Notes: a model not told the origin generated them from the sequence alone. Positions 54,353 to 62,342 are shown, counted from the stretch's first letter. The stretch: 62,485 bases of DNA from an uncultured Alloprevotella sp. (GCA_944322325.1 CALUOQ010000014.1:1-62485), one strand, 5' to 3'. Made by a program: numbers and translations.

Positions 54353-56842
54353 TCACTTCCGCAGCTTCAGGGCGGAGCGGCGGCCCTGAGCGTCGGTGAG
54401 CACGAGGACGTACTGGCCGGGGGTGAAGGCGTCGGTGGCGTAGCGGCGGACGCCGTCCGCGCGGTCCACGAGGGCGCCGTTGGCGGCAAAGGCGCTCACG
54501 CTGACGGGGCTGTCAACCGTAAGTGTAGCGCCGTCCCACCGGTAGGAACAAGCCGCCGTCGAGGCTATGCCTACCGTCCCGGCGTCGACTATCTCCACCG
54601 GAAGGTCGAGGGCGAAACCCTTGAGCAGCGGACCGTAGGGGTCGGGCAGCGAGCCCCACGAGTCGGCGTAGCACAGGCGCAACCGGCTGACGCCGAGGCG
54701 GGCGTCGCGCGGCACCTCGACGCACACCGTCTGCGTGAGGAGCTGTGTGTTCTCGCTCTGGGCGGCGCCGACGGCACAGAGCTGCTCGCCGGCCTGGGGA
54801 TTGAAGAGGCGGTCGCCGTCCCAGTCGGCATAGAGCGCCATGCGACACCAGCGCAGGTCGTCGTCGTTGCGCGCCGGGGTCAGGCGCAGCGTGAACGTCG
54901 AACCGGGCACGACGCGCAGCGTATCGTCGGCGACGACATAGCCGGCGCCCGAGGCGGCTGCGGCGCTGTAGCGGACGTCAGTGGCTGCGCCCGTGGTGGT
55001 CAGCGTACGCAGCCAGCGCAGCGCGACGGCGTCCGACGAGATGCTGACGGGCGCGTAGTCCTCCATCGTCACCAAGGGCGAGGGCGCGCCGTTGAGCACG
55101 CTCTGCATGTAGTTGACCAGTTCGGCCGTGCCGTAGTTGTCCGACACCGACGTGGCGGCCAGCGGCGCAAGGGCCGTTTCGAGGCGCCGGAGGGCGTCGC
55201 CGTTGCCCTCGGCGGCGTAGGCCTGGCGCAGGACGTTCACCTTCTCAGCCGCCTCAACGCCCTCGATGAAACGCTCAAAGCGCACCGACGAGCGCCCGTC
55301 GGGGTAGACGCAGTACGTGTCGCCCGGACCGAACATGCGCCAGCGCGAGTCGCGCAAGGGGTCGTCGTTCCAGTTCATGTACGACCAGTGGAGGAAGCCG
55401 TCGAAGCCGTTGGCCTTGGCGTGGAGCGGCAGGAAAGTGCCGTCCGAGGGGCGGTTGTTCGTGAAAATGTTGGGCGAGGGCGGATTGTTGCAGCAGACGT
55501 AGAGCGTGGAGATGTAGCCCAGCTTGCGGCGGCGCTCCAGCTCGTCGGCCGAGAACTGCTGGCCGTATTGCAGGCAGTAGTCGTAGACCTTGTCGACAAG
55601 CTCGCGGTGGTAGTTGCCGGCCAGCGACATCCGGAAGCCCGGCACGGCGGCCTGCACCACGTCGTAGGCGTCGAGCATCTGGCTGAGGCCGCGCTCGTCC
55701 ATGGCGATGCACGTCTTGTCGTACCAGCCTTTCTCCTTCAGGTGCGCGGCGAAGGCTTGGAGGAAGGGCGTCCACAGGGCCTTGTACTCGGGGCTGTCGG
55801 TCGTCGTCTTGAGGTCGACGTCGCGCCCCAGGGCCTCGTCGTAGTAGCGAAACGTCATGTCCCACGGCACCATCGAGTAACAGTTGATTTGCCCGTCGAT
55901 GCCGCACTCGGCGCAGAGCTCCACCCAGCGGTCGAACACCGAGTAGTCGTACGCCCAGGTGCCGTCGGCGCGTTTCGTGGTACGCACCATGGCGTCGAAC
56001 TTGTCGTTGCTCTGCTCGCCCCAGGGCTCGTAGAACAGGATGGCCGAGACGACGCGCTGACCGGCGCGGGCCAGCAGTTCGAGGTAGGGCCGCAGGGCGT
56101 CGAGGTGGGCGGGGCTCCACTTCTCGAGACCGTAGTAGCGGGCCGTGGCGTAGGGTTGCTGCCAGAAGTCAATGCTGAACTGCTGCTGCCCGGGCTCGGG
56201 CAGGGTGCGGTCCACGACGCGGATGCGCAGCGCGAGGCGCCCCAGGCGTTCGCCGCTCTGCCGGCCCGTCACGTCGAGGTCGGCCACGTACTCGCCCGGC
56301 TCGGCGTCGCGCGGCACCTCGAGCGTCACCCACACGGGGCGTACCTCGCGCGGCAGCACGCGCCGGGGCAGGTCGAGGTCGATGACGTCGGGCACGAGGT
56401 AGGCAGGCAAGCCGTCGGGGTGGTAGCCGCAGCCCTGGTAGTCGTCGCTCATCACGTAGTTCACAAAGCGCGCCCGTCCCTGCGCGGCGGGCACCGCTTC
56501 ACCGCCGTCCGCGCGCCGCCAGGCCGAGAGGCTCACGCTCAGCGAGTCGTCCACCACGCCGCGCGAGAAGAGCACGGCCTGCATCGAGGCCCGCTCGCCG
56601 CGCCAGGCGTAGACCACGGTGTCTGTCTTCAGCTTGAGGGCCGGCACCTCACGCCGCCGGTAGTGCACGTCCTTCGAGGCCCAGCTCAGCTGCAGCCCCT
56701 CGGGCACGGCGTTCCACGCCGCCGCGTCGGGCATGGCCCCGTCGTTCAGTTCCTGATAGCCGCCGGCCGTGTCGTGCTGGGCCGTGGCCGTCAGCGTACC
56801 ACCCACGGCGGCCGCAATAAGTAAGGTATGAAGCTTCTTCAT
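54353..56842 (-). CDS. GH123-like (DUF4091) secreted glycosidase with GEVED domain and T9SS tail
   Basis: An 829-residue protein; signal peptide about 1-21 (TLTATA-Q). N-terminal beta domain, then a catalytic (beta/alpha)8 domain of the DUF4091/GH123 type (about 225-560). The acidic D-E pair expected for GH123 (beta-N-acetylgalactosaminidase, substrate-assisted) is in CIAMDERGLSQML near residue 382; NGFDGFLHWSYMNWND is another family landmark. A GEVED domain follows (about 617-747, YADWDGDRLFNPQAGEQL) and a T9SS sorting tail (781-829). ATG at 56840-56842; the longer frame would cross the promoter. Substrate is probably a GalNAc-containing glycan; not proved. Confidence 0.85.
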   Translation of the reverse strand: MKKLHTLLIAAAVGGTLTATAQHDTAGGYQELNDGAMPDAAAWNAVPEGLQLSWASKDVHYRRREVPALKLKTDTVVYAWRGERASMQAVLFSRGVVDDSLSVSLSAWRRADGGEAVPAAQGRARFVNYVMSDDYQGCGYHPDGLPAYLVPDVIDLDLPRRVLPREVRPVWVTLEVPRDAEPGEYVADLDVTGRQSGERLGRLALRIRVVDRTLPEPGQQQFSIDFWQQPYATARYYGLEKWSPAHLDALRPYLELLARAGQRVVSAILFYEPWGEQSNDKFDAMVRTTKRADGTWAYDYSVFDRWVELCAECGIDGQINCYSMVPWDMTFRYYDEALGRDVDLKTTTDSPEYKALWTPFLQAFAAHLKEKGWYDKTCIAMDERGLSQMLDAYDVVQAAVPGFRMSLAGNYHRELVDKVYDYCLQYGQQFSADELERRRKLGYISTLYVCCNNPPSPNIFTNNRPSDGTFLPLHAKANGFDGFLHWSYMNWNDDPLRDSRWRMFGPGDTYCVYPDGRSSVRFERFIEGVEAAEKVNVLRQAYAAEGNGDALRRLETALAPLAATSVSDNYGTAELVNYMQSVLNGAPSPLVTMEDYAPVSISSDAVALRWLRTLTTTGAATDVRYSAAAASGAGYVVADDTLRVVPGSTFTLRLTPARNDDDLRWCRMALYADWDGDRLFNPQAGEQLCAVGAAQSENTQLLTQTVCVEVPRDARLGVSRLRLCYADSWGSLPDPYGPLLKGFALDLPVEIVDAGTVGIASTAACSYRWDGATLTVDSPVSVSAFAANGALVDRADGVRRYATDAFTPGQYVLVLTDAQGRRSALKLRK

Positions 56843-56866
56843 CGGGATAAAAAAATTAGTCCGCAG

Positions 56867-56874
56867 CAAATATA
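56867..56874 (-). promoter_or_regulatory. -7 box of the GH123-like gene
   Basis: TATATTTG on the minus strand, 24 bp before the ATG. Confidence 0.55.
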
Positions 56875-56908
56875 CACAAAAAAACAACCTACTTGTCCGA
56901 AAAAAGCC

Positions 56909-56916
56909 TACCTTTG
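56909..56916 (+). promoter_or_regulatory. -7 box of the C10 peptidase promoter
   Basis: TACCTTTG on the plus strand. It implies a leader of about 165 nt, which contains the structured region 56944-57015. Confidence 0.6.
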
Positions 56917-56943
56917 TCCGACAAAACTTAAGGAAGAAAAAAA

Positions 56944-57015
56944 GGGCGCGGGAACTCTGACCCTGCCAAGAGAGACAGGGATATAGCAACGGTAATGCTA
57001 GGCTATCCCGCGCTC
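56944..57015 (+). promoter_or_regulatory. Structured leader RNA with alternative helices ahead of the C10 peptidase
   Basis: A 10-bp outer helix (56944-56953 with 57006-57015, one G-U) encloses CCCTG/CAGGG (56961-56965 with 56976-56980). The latter crosses CTCT/AGAG (56955-56958 with 56969-56972), a possible pseudoknot. A competing hairpin pairs GGGATATAGC (56978-56987) with GCTA (56997-57000) and TATCCC (57004-57009); it excludes both the outer helix and CCCTG/CAGGG. A U-rich run follows. The layout resembles a riboswitch or other cis-regulatory RNA. I do not recognise a known family. Confidence 0.5.
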
Positions 57016-57088
57016 TTATTATTCCCTACCACTTACGCGGGGCTGCGTGCCCCCGAACCGGAGTCATTCACCCTCAAACCGAACAGCC

Positions 57089-58756
57089 ATGAAACGACTT
57101 GCCCTACTCCTCCTCCCGCTGCTGGGCGCCACCGCCGCCTCAGCCGACGAACGTTCGCTCCAAGAGAAGCGCGCCGCGGCCGCTGCCGTGCTCTGCCCCA
57201 AGGCCGGGGCCACGCGCTCGGCCCACCTGCGTATCGAACCGCTGCGCACGCTGCGCGCCGTCACCGTCATGGGCGACGCCCGCGCGGGCGGCTTCGCCGT
57301 CGTGGCCAACGACGACGCCTACCCCGCCGTGGTGGGCTACTCCACCGGCGCCCCCTTCGACGCCGACGCCCTGCCCTGCGGACTGGCGTGGTGGCTCGAG
57401 GCCATGGACGAAGCCCTGGCCAGCCGCGCCGTCACCGCCTCCGACATGAGCCGCATCGCCGCCGAGCGCGGCCTGCCCGCCAGCGTGCCGGCCCTCGTCA
57501 GCGCCACGTGGGGGCAGCACGCGCCCTTCAACCAGCTGTGCCCCGCGACGGCTTCGGGCGACCTGCCGCCCTGCGGCTGCGTGGCCACCGCCACGGCCCA
57601 GCTCATGCACTGCCACCGATGGCCCGCCCGCGGCACGGGCAGCCACGCCTACACCTGGACGCGCGACGACGGACGCCAGCTGACCGTCAGCGCCGACTTC
57701 GGCGCCACGGCCTACGCTTGGGACCAGATGCTCGACGCCTACAGCCAGTACAGCCCCGACCAGGCCGAGCCCGTCGCCCGCCTCGTGGCGGACATCGGCG
57801 TGGCCGTCGAGATGCAGTATGGGCCCGACGCGAGCGGCGCCTACATCAGCGACGCAACCCGGGCGCTCTACCAACACTTCGGCTACCACGGCGACTCGCA
57901 GATGCGCTACCGCTACGGCACGGACGACGCCACCTGGGCGGCCCTCGTCATGACCGAGCTGGCCGCCGGGCGACCCATCCTCTACTCCGGCACGCGGCCC
58001 TCGGGCGCCAGCCACGTCTTCCTCATCGACGGCTACGACGCCCCCACGGGCATGGTCCACGTCAACTGGGGCTGGGACGGCGGCAACAACGGCATGTACA
58101 ACATCGACCTGCTCCAGCCCTTCGAGCTCGCCTCGGGCGGATACAGCGAGGACCAATCCATGGCCATCGGCCTCGCCCCCGCAGGCACGGAACTGGGCTA
58201 TCCCGCCTACATTTACTCCAGCTCCGAAGGGATTCACGCCGACGGGCTCAGCGGGTATTTCATCGAATCCGTATACTCCGGCACCAGCCGGCCCCTCCGC
58301 GGACGCCTCGCCATCCTGATGGACTACCCCACGGGCTGGACCGAGACCATCGCCTCCGTCACGACGGACAGCCTCTGCGGTGACGTGTGGCTTATGCTCA
58401 CCCCCTACGTCGCGCACGACCGCGACACCATGCCCGACGGCGTCTACCGCGTGCGGTCCGCCTTCTTCGACGAGGAGCAAGGCGAGTGGATACCCATCCA
58501 ATACGATATGCACCAAACGTGCGAAGTGCGCCTCACGAAGCGGGGCGACGAAGTGACGGTGGAGCAGCTGCTGCCCACTACGATAGGAAATCCTGTCGCA
58601 GCGCCCGCCCAGACGGACGTAGTCCGCGTGTACACGCCCGGCGGACGCCTCGTCCTCCAGGAGCGCGCCGACCGCTTCAGCCCCGACCAGTTGCCCGGGC
58701 GCGGCGTCTACCTCATCCGCCAAGGCACCACCACCCGCAAACTCCTCAGGAAATAA
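57089..58756 (+). CDS. C10-family cysteine peptidase (streptopain-like) with T9SS tail
   Basis: A 555-residue secreted peptidase. Signal peptide about 1-19. A propeptide (about 20-135, with the AVVANDDAYPAVVGYS segment typical of Spi/C10 propeptides) precedes the catalytic domain. Nucleophile C164 lies in CGCVATATAQ and catalytic H309 in SGASHVFLIDGYD; the WGWDGGNNGMYNI landmark follows. A beta-sandwich and a T9SS sorting tail (about 505-555, TPGGRLVLQERADRF...GVYLIRQGTTTRKLL) end the protein. Related enzymes are streptopain SpeB, interpain A and periodontain. Own promoter and a structured leader. It likely degrades host or dietary protein at the cell surface. Confidence 0.92.
   Translation: MKRLALLLLPLLGATAASADERSLQEKRAAAAAVLCPKAGATRSAHLRIEPLRTLRAVTVMGDARAGGFAVVANDDAYPAVVGYSTGAPFDADALPCGLAWWLEAMDEALASRAVTASDMSRIAAERGLPASVPALVSATWGQHAPFNQLCPATASGDLPPCGCVATATAQLMHCHRWPARGTGSHAYTWTRDDGRQLTVSADFGATAYAWDQMLDAYSQYSPDQAEPVARLVADIGVAVEMQYGPDASGAYISDATRALYQHFGYHGDSQMRYRYGTDDATWAALVMTELAAGRPILYSGTRPSGASHVFLIDGYDAPTGMVHVNWGWDGGNNGMYNIDLLQPFELASGGYSEDQSMAIGLAPAGTELGYPAYIYSSSEGIHADGLSGYFIESVYSGTSRPLRGRLAILMDYPTGWTETIASVTTDSLCGDVWLMLTPYVAHDRDTMPDGVYRVRSAFFDEEQGEWIPIQYDMHQTCEVRLTKRGDEVTVEQLLPTTIGNPVAAPAQTDVVRVYTPGGRLVLQERADRFSPDQLPGRGVYLIRQGTTTRKLLRK
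58578..58603. repeat. Fragment resembling the dispersed palindromic repeat, inside the C10 gene
   Basis: CTACGATAGGAAATCCTGTC, then GCAGCG, is close to a block of copy 3 (38926-38945, GATAGAAATTCCTGTCGCTG). It falls in the linker before the sorting tail, where an in-frame insertion would be tolerated. Confidence 0.35.
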
Positions 58757-58869
58757 GGGGAAAACGCCACGCAGTGGGTGCGGACGGTCTGCCCCCTGAG
58801 CAACCGCCTGCACCCACTGCCCACATGAAGCCCCCGGTCCGTCCGGCCACATTATTCAAAAAAAATGCC

Positions 58870-58877
58870 TACCTTTG
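58870..58877 (+). promoter_or_regulatory. -7 box of the phosphodiesterase gene
   Basis: TACCTTTG on the plus strand, 29 bp before the ATG. Confidence 0.6.
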
Positions 58878-58906
58878 CGGACAGACATTTACTATAATTC
58901 AAAACC

Positions 58907-59815
58907 ATGCGTAAACACCTCTTTACCCTTCTGGCTGCGCTCGCGCTCGTGAGCGGAACGCTGGCCACGGGCGCACAGGCCGCCCGACCGAAGTCCAAAC
59001 ACGTCGTACTCATCGCCCTCGACGGCTGGGGCGCCTACAGCGTGCCCAAGGCCGACATCCCCCACATCCGCTCGCTCATGGAGCGGGGCTGCTACACCCT
59101 CAAGTCGCGCTCCATCCTGCCCTCGTCGAGCGCGCCCAACTGGGCCTCGATGTTCATGGGCGTCCCCACCGAACTCCACGGATACACCCAGTGGGGCTCG
59201 CGCACACCCGAACTGCCCTCGGCCCAGGTCAACGAGCGCCACATCTGCCCCACCATCTTCTCCGTCGTGCGCGAGCAGCGCCCCGACGCCGTGACGGGCT
59301 GCCTCTACGAGTGGGAGGGCATCAAATACCTCATCGACACGACGGCCGTGACGTTCCACGCCATCGCCCCCGACTACGGGAAGAACCCCACCCTGCTCTG
59401 CGAAATGGCCGAGCGCGCCATCCGTGAGCAACGGCCCGCCCTGCTGGCCGTATGCTTCGACCAGCTCGACCACACCGGCCACGCCGACGGCCACGACACC
59501 CCCGCCTACTACGCCAAGCTCAAGGAGCTCGACGGCTACGTGGGTCGCATCCTCCAGGCCATCGACGAGGCAGGCATCGCCGACGAGACCACCGTCGTCA
59601 TGACGGCCGACCACGGCGGCAAGGGCAAGGACCACGGCGCCGCCACCCTGCCCGAAATGGAAATCCCCTTCATCATGGCCGGCCGCGCCGTCAAGGCCCG
59701 CGGCGAAATACCCGCCCAGCTCATGCAGTACGACACCGCCGCCATGCTCGCCTACCTCTGCGGCGTCACCCCGCCCCCCGTATGGCGCGGCCGCGCCCTG
59801 CCCGAACTCTTCTGA
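58907..59815 (+). CDS. Secreted alkaline phosphatase-superfamily phosphodiesterase
   Basis: A 302-residue protein with signal peptide (cleavage near AQA-AR, residue 26). Alkaline-phosphatase-superfamily features: first metal Asp in LIALDGWGAYS, nucleophile region SILPSSSAPNWASM with Ser at the expected place, second metal group DQLDHTGHADG, and TADHGGKGKDHG with the final His. These fit type I phosphodiesterase/nucleotide pyrophosphatase or phosphoglycerate-mutase-like sulfatase relatives. Exact substrate unknown. Periplasmic. Single gene with its own promoter and terminator. Confidence 0.85.
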   Translation: MRKHLFTLLAALALVSGTLATGAQAARPKSKHVVLIALDGWGAYSVPKADIPHIRSLMERGCYTLKSRSILPSSSAPNWASMFMGVPTELHGYTQWGSRTPELPSAQVNERHICPTIFSVVREQRPDAVTGCLYEWEGIKYLIDTTAVTFHAIAPDYGKNPTLLCEMAERAIREQRPALLAVCFDQLDHTGHADGHDTPAYYAKLKELDGYVGRILQAIDEAGIADETTVVMTADHGGKGKDHGAATLPEMEIPFIMAGRAVKARGEIPAQLMQYDTAAMLAYLCGVTPPPVWRGRALPELF

Positions 59816-59868
59816 AAGCAGAAAAGGGGGAACTGACGAGGCCGCAAACAGCTGTCGACCCGCCGCCA

Positions 59869-59917
59869 CACCGCGGCCGCCTTCGCAAAAAACGAAAGCG
59901 GCCGCGGTGCCTTTTCC
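59869..59917 (+). terminator. Terminator of the phosphodiesterase gene
   Basis: CACCGCGGCCGC at 59869-59880 pairs with GCGGCCGCGGTG at 59898-59909, then CCTTTTCC. Confidence 0.8.
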
Positions 59918-59955
59918 GGAATAATCCGTAACTTAGCGGCCGACGATACTTCTAA

Positions 59956-60612
59956 ATGCAAACCGCTATGTTTACGAAACGATTGTTGATGATGACTTTT
60001 GCGGCCACCCTCGCGGGAGGCGTGGCTGCGCAGGACGTAATCTCGCTGCCCGCCGCGGGCACGACGGAGCGCCCGGCCACCCTGATGCAGGCCCTGCGCG
60101 AGCGCCACTCCACGCGCGAATATGCCGCCACGGAGCTGTCGCAGGCCGAGCTGGCGGACCTGCTGTGGGCCGCCGTGGGCGTCAACCGACCCGACGAGGG
60201 CAAGCGCACGGCACCTACGGCGATGAACCGCCAGGAGGTGGACGTCTACGTGGCCACGGCCCAGGGGGCTTACCTCTACGACGCGGCGGCGCACAGCCTC
60301 AAGCGTGTCTGCACGGACGACGTGCGCCCGCTCGTGGCGGCCGGGCAGGACTTCGCCGCCACGGCGCCCGTGGCGCTCATCATCGTGACGGACTTCCAGA
60401 AGCTGGGCAACCCGTCGGCCGACCGTACGCGCCTCATGGGCGCCGCCGACGCGGGCATCGTCTCGCAGAACATCTCCCTGTTCTGCGCCGCAGCGGGACT
60501 GGCCACCGTGCCCCGCGCCACGATGGACGAACCCGCCCTGCGCCGCGCCCTCCACTTGCGCGACAGCCAGATGCCCCTGCTCAACCACCCCGTCGGACAC
60601 TTTAAGAAATAA
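59956..60612 (+). CDS. Exported SagB-type nitroreductase-fold protein
   Basis: A 218-residue FMN-dependent nitroreductase-fold protein with signal peptide (MMTFAATLAGGVAA-QD, cleavage near 25). FMN-site landmarks: the RHSTREYAATELSQAELADLLWAAVGVNR segment (R-S-x-R for the phosphate), then TAMNRQEVDVYVA and the C-terminal GAADAGIVSQNISLFCAAAGLATV helix. SagB-type members oxidise azolines in peptide biosynthesis, but no cyclodehydratase (YcaO) is near, so a redox role in the periplasm is more likely. An in-frame ATG at residue 5 is an alternative start. TAACTTAG at 59928-59935 is a weak promoter-like box. Confidence 0.8.
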   Translation: MQTAMFTKRLLMMTFAATLAGGVAAQDVISLPAAGTTERPATLMQALRERHSTREYAATELSQAELADLLWAAVGVNRPDEGKRTAPTAMNRQEVDVYVATAQGAYLYDAAAHSLKRVCTDDVRPLVAAGQDFAATAPVALIIVTDFQKLGNPSADRTRLMGAADAGIVSQNISLFCAAAGLATVPRATMDEPALRRALHLRDSQMPLLNHPVGHFKK

Positions 60613-60646
60613 TGGGAAGCGATGGGGCAAATGAGTAGCAGACGAT

Positions 60647-60662
60647 TACTCATTGGCCCCAT
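60647..60662. repeat. 16-bp repeat TACTCATTGGCCCCAT, copy 2
   Basis: Identical to 54319-54334. It lies between the nitroreductase and Crp/Fnr genes, again within a GATGGGG/CCCCATC low-complexity stretch. Confidence 0.7.
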
Positions 60663-60685
60663 CCCCCTCATCCCCAGTTTCCGCC

Positions 60686-61270
60686 ATGCCGGACTTTGAC
60701 TTCACGGGCGCGGAGGGCGAGCTGGCGGCGCTCAGGCGCCTGGTGCTGGCCGAGGGCGAGCGGCGGGTGCTGGCGCGCGGCGAGCGGTTCGCACAGCGCG
60801 GCGAGCCCTGCCCCTGCCTGGCCTACGTCAGGCGGGGCGGGTTCAAGTACGCCACGCCCGACAGCCTTGGGCGCGAACGCATCTTGGCCTTTGCCTTCGA
60901 GGGCGACTTCGTGTCGGCCTACGTCGCGGCGCGCCTCGGACGGCCGGCGCTGATGGACATCGCGGCGGTGGAGCGCAGCGTCGTCGTACAGATACGCCTC
61001 GACGCACACACCGACTTTTTCGAGCACTCGGTCGGGGAGCGGACCTACGTCTCGCGCCTGGCCGAAGCCATCGCCGCGCAACACGTGGACCGCCTCGTGA
61101 GGCTCGTGGGCCAGACGCCGCGCGAGCGCTACTTCGACCTGCTCCGCCGCGTGCCGGACGTGTTCAGCCGCGTCAGCCTGCGCGACGTCGCGGCCTACGT
61201 AGGCATCGACCCGGCCACGCTGAGCCGCATGCGCACGGCCCTGCTGCGCGAGCCGCGCCCGAAGCCTTGA
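60686..61270 (+). CDS. Crp/Fnr-family transcriptional regulator
   Basis: A 194-residue regulator. The cNMP-binding-like beta-roll is residues about 10-110 (GERFAQRGEPCPCLAYVRRGGFKYA), the dimer helix about 110-140 and the HTH about 155-190 (VSLRDVAAYVGIDPATLSRMRTALL). No Fe-S-type Cys cluster is at the N-terminus, so it is not an oxygen-sensing FNR; the ligand is unknown. ATG at 60684-60688 region (60686) starts MPDFDFTGAEGEL. A palindrome that fits this family's operators follows directly, ahead of the lipoprotein gene. Confidence 0.88.
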   Translation: MPDFDFTGAEGELAALRRLVLAEGERRVLARGERFAQRGEPCPCLAYVRRGGFKYATPDSLGRERILAFAFEGDFVSAYVAARLGRPALMDIAAVERSVVVQIRLDAHTDFFEHSVGERTYVSRLAEAIAAQHVDRLVRLVGQTPRERYFDLLRRVPDVFSRVSLRDVAAYVGIDPATLSRMRTALLREPRPKP

Positions 61271-61304
61271 CGCAAGTCAACATTTCGGCGTTAAGTAACG
61301 TCAA
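61267..61304. promoter_or_regulatory. Crp/Fnr-type operator(s)
   Basis: TTGACGCAAGTCAA (61267-61280) is a perfect TTGAC-N4-GTCAA palindrome, close to the TTGAT-N4-ATCAA sites of this family. TTAAGTAACGTCAA (61291-61304) is a weaker second site. They lie 53 and 29 bp before the -7 box of the lipoprotein gene. Confidence 0.55.
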
Positions 61305-61332
61305 ACGGGGGGAGGCGGACTGCCCCTTTCCT

Positions 61333-61340
61333 TACATTTG
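61333..61340 (+). promoter_or_regulatory. -7 box of the lipoprotein gene
   Basis: TACATTTG, 66 bp before the ATG of the lipoprotein gene. Confidence 0.55.
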
Positions 61341-61406
61341 CGGTCGGAATGCCCCCGAGGGCGTCCCGACCGCAAAATGTTTTCACACCCAAAACTGCTA
61401 AGAGAA

Positions 61407-61799
61407 ATGAAGAAAAAAAACATGCTGGGCCTGGCTGTGCTCGCCGCCACGCTCGTCGCCTGCAAGGGCACACCGGCCCCCGAGACCGAAACCGCCACGG
61501 ACTCCGTGGCCACCGCCGCCACGCTGGAGGGCACCTGGACGCAACCCATCCCGGGACAGAGTGGCCGGCAGGGCTTCACGCTGCGCGCCGACGGCAGCGC
61601 CGAGTCGGTGAATATGGCCACGCTGAAGTACTCCGCCTGGGCGCAGCCCGACGACACCACCCTCGTGCTCACCGCCACGAGCCAAGGCAACGGCACGAGC
61701 TTCACGTCGGACGACACCCTGACCCTCGTGCGCCTCACGGCGGACAGCCTCGTCCTCCGCAAGGGCCAGCTGCTCCTGGAGTACACGAAGGAGAATTGA
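61407..61799 (+). CDS. Small lipocalin-like lipoprotein
   Basis: A 130-residue lipoprotein: signal sequence, lipobox LVAC with C19, then a Thr/Glu-rich linker and a single beta-barrel-like domain (EGTWTQPIPGQSGRQGFTLRADGSAES ... LLLEYTKE). The GxW start and the short repeated strands resemble the lipocalin-like DUFs common in Bacteroidales lipoproteins. ATG at 61407 is chosen because MKKKNMLGL gives a proper signal; the longer frame starts inside the promoter. Possibly controlled by the Crp/Fnr regulator next door. Function unknown. Confidence 0.8.
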   Translation: MKKKNMLGLAVLAATLVACKGTPAPETETATDSVATAATLEGTWTQPIPGQSGRQGFTLRADGSAESVNMATLKYSAWAQPDDTTLVLTATSQGNGTSFTSDDTLTLVRLTADSLVLRKGQLLLEYTKEN

Positions 61800-61820
61800 C
61801 AATTGACCGTTGACAATTGA
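61796..61820. repeat. Direct repeat TTGACAATTGA x2
   Basis: Copies at 61796-61806 and 61810-61820; the first contains the lipoprotein stop codon and the second touches the MITE end. Confidence 0.8.
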
Positions 61821-62013
61821 GAAACTGTTTTGAATTTATCGTGTGCTGATTTGGGATGAGTTTTTGAGGCATTTCCGTTTGTGTGATGAGGAAGATAGCG
61901 GGCTATCTGACGAAGAACAGAAGCGGAAAAGACCAAAAAATAGCCCAAAGCACACACGAAAACGAATACATCAAGCCAAGAAAAACTTTTTGGAGAAATT
62001 CAAAACAGTTTCT
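61820..62013. mobile_element. 194-bp MITE-like element
   Basis: 18-bp perfect terminal inverted repeats, AGAAACTGTTTTGAATTT at 61820-61837 and its complement at 61996-62013. The complementarity continues imperfectly inwards (GTGTGCTGATTTGGG against CCCAAAGCACAC). A central AGATAGC-GG-GCTATCT hairpin is present. No transposase frame exists, so it would be moved in trans. A clear target-site duplication is not visible. Confidence 0.75.
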
Positions 62014-62037
62014 TAGATTATCTCGGTTTTGAAATGG

Positions 62038-62214
62038 TTACCCTTGAAAATTATGAAGAAATTTACAAGGGGTTTTTAGCGAGGCATAACTTTCCTCTCC
62101 AAACTCCAATGATGGTATTTCAATTGTATAGTCACCATTTTCTGCTGGAACATTACATCTATCTCTCCGATAATTACTCGGAGCATAAAACATGTTGGGT
62201 TTTAATACTATCAT
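62038..62214 (-). CDS. Small unrecognised protein
   Basis: A 58-residue frame starting MIVLKPNMFYAPSNYRRD, rich in Tyr, Asn and Pro and with two Cys. No family recognised. In favour of a real gene: TACCTTTG at 62257-62250 on the same strand, 36 bp before the ATG. Against: short, in AT-rich DNA, and overlapped by another short frame on the opposite strand. An upstream in-frame ATG at 62245-62247 is too close to the promoter box. Confidence 0.35.
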   Translation of the reverse strand: MIVLKPNMFYAPSNYRRDRCNVPAENGDYTIEIPSLEFGEESYASLKTPCKFLHNFQG

Positions 62215-62249
62215 AATACAATTAGTATTTGTGAAGTTAAATAGCACTA

Positions 62250-62257
62250 CAAAGGTA
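62250..62257 (-). promoter_or_regulatory. -7 box facing the small right-end gene
   Basis: TACCTTTG on the minus strand in AT-rich DNA. Confidence 0.45.
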
Positions 62258-62342
62258 ACTATTATCCATGAAATTACGACCGTTTCAATACATTATCAGT
62301 ATTTTGCTTGAGAAAAGTTCTAGTACACTGAAAATTTTGTTT

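Noticed and set aside
59956-60612. SagB-type thiazole/oxazole peptide biosynthesis cluster
   Set aside because: The nitroreductase-fold protein is alone. No YcaO, cyclodehydratase partner, precursor peptide or exporter is near, and it has a signal peptide.
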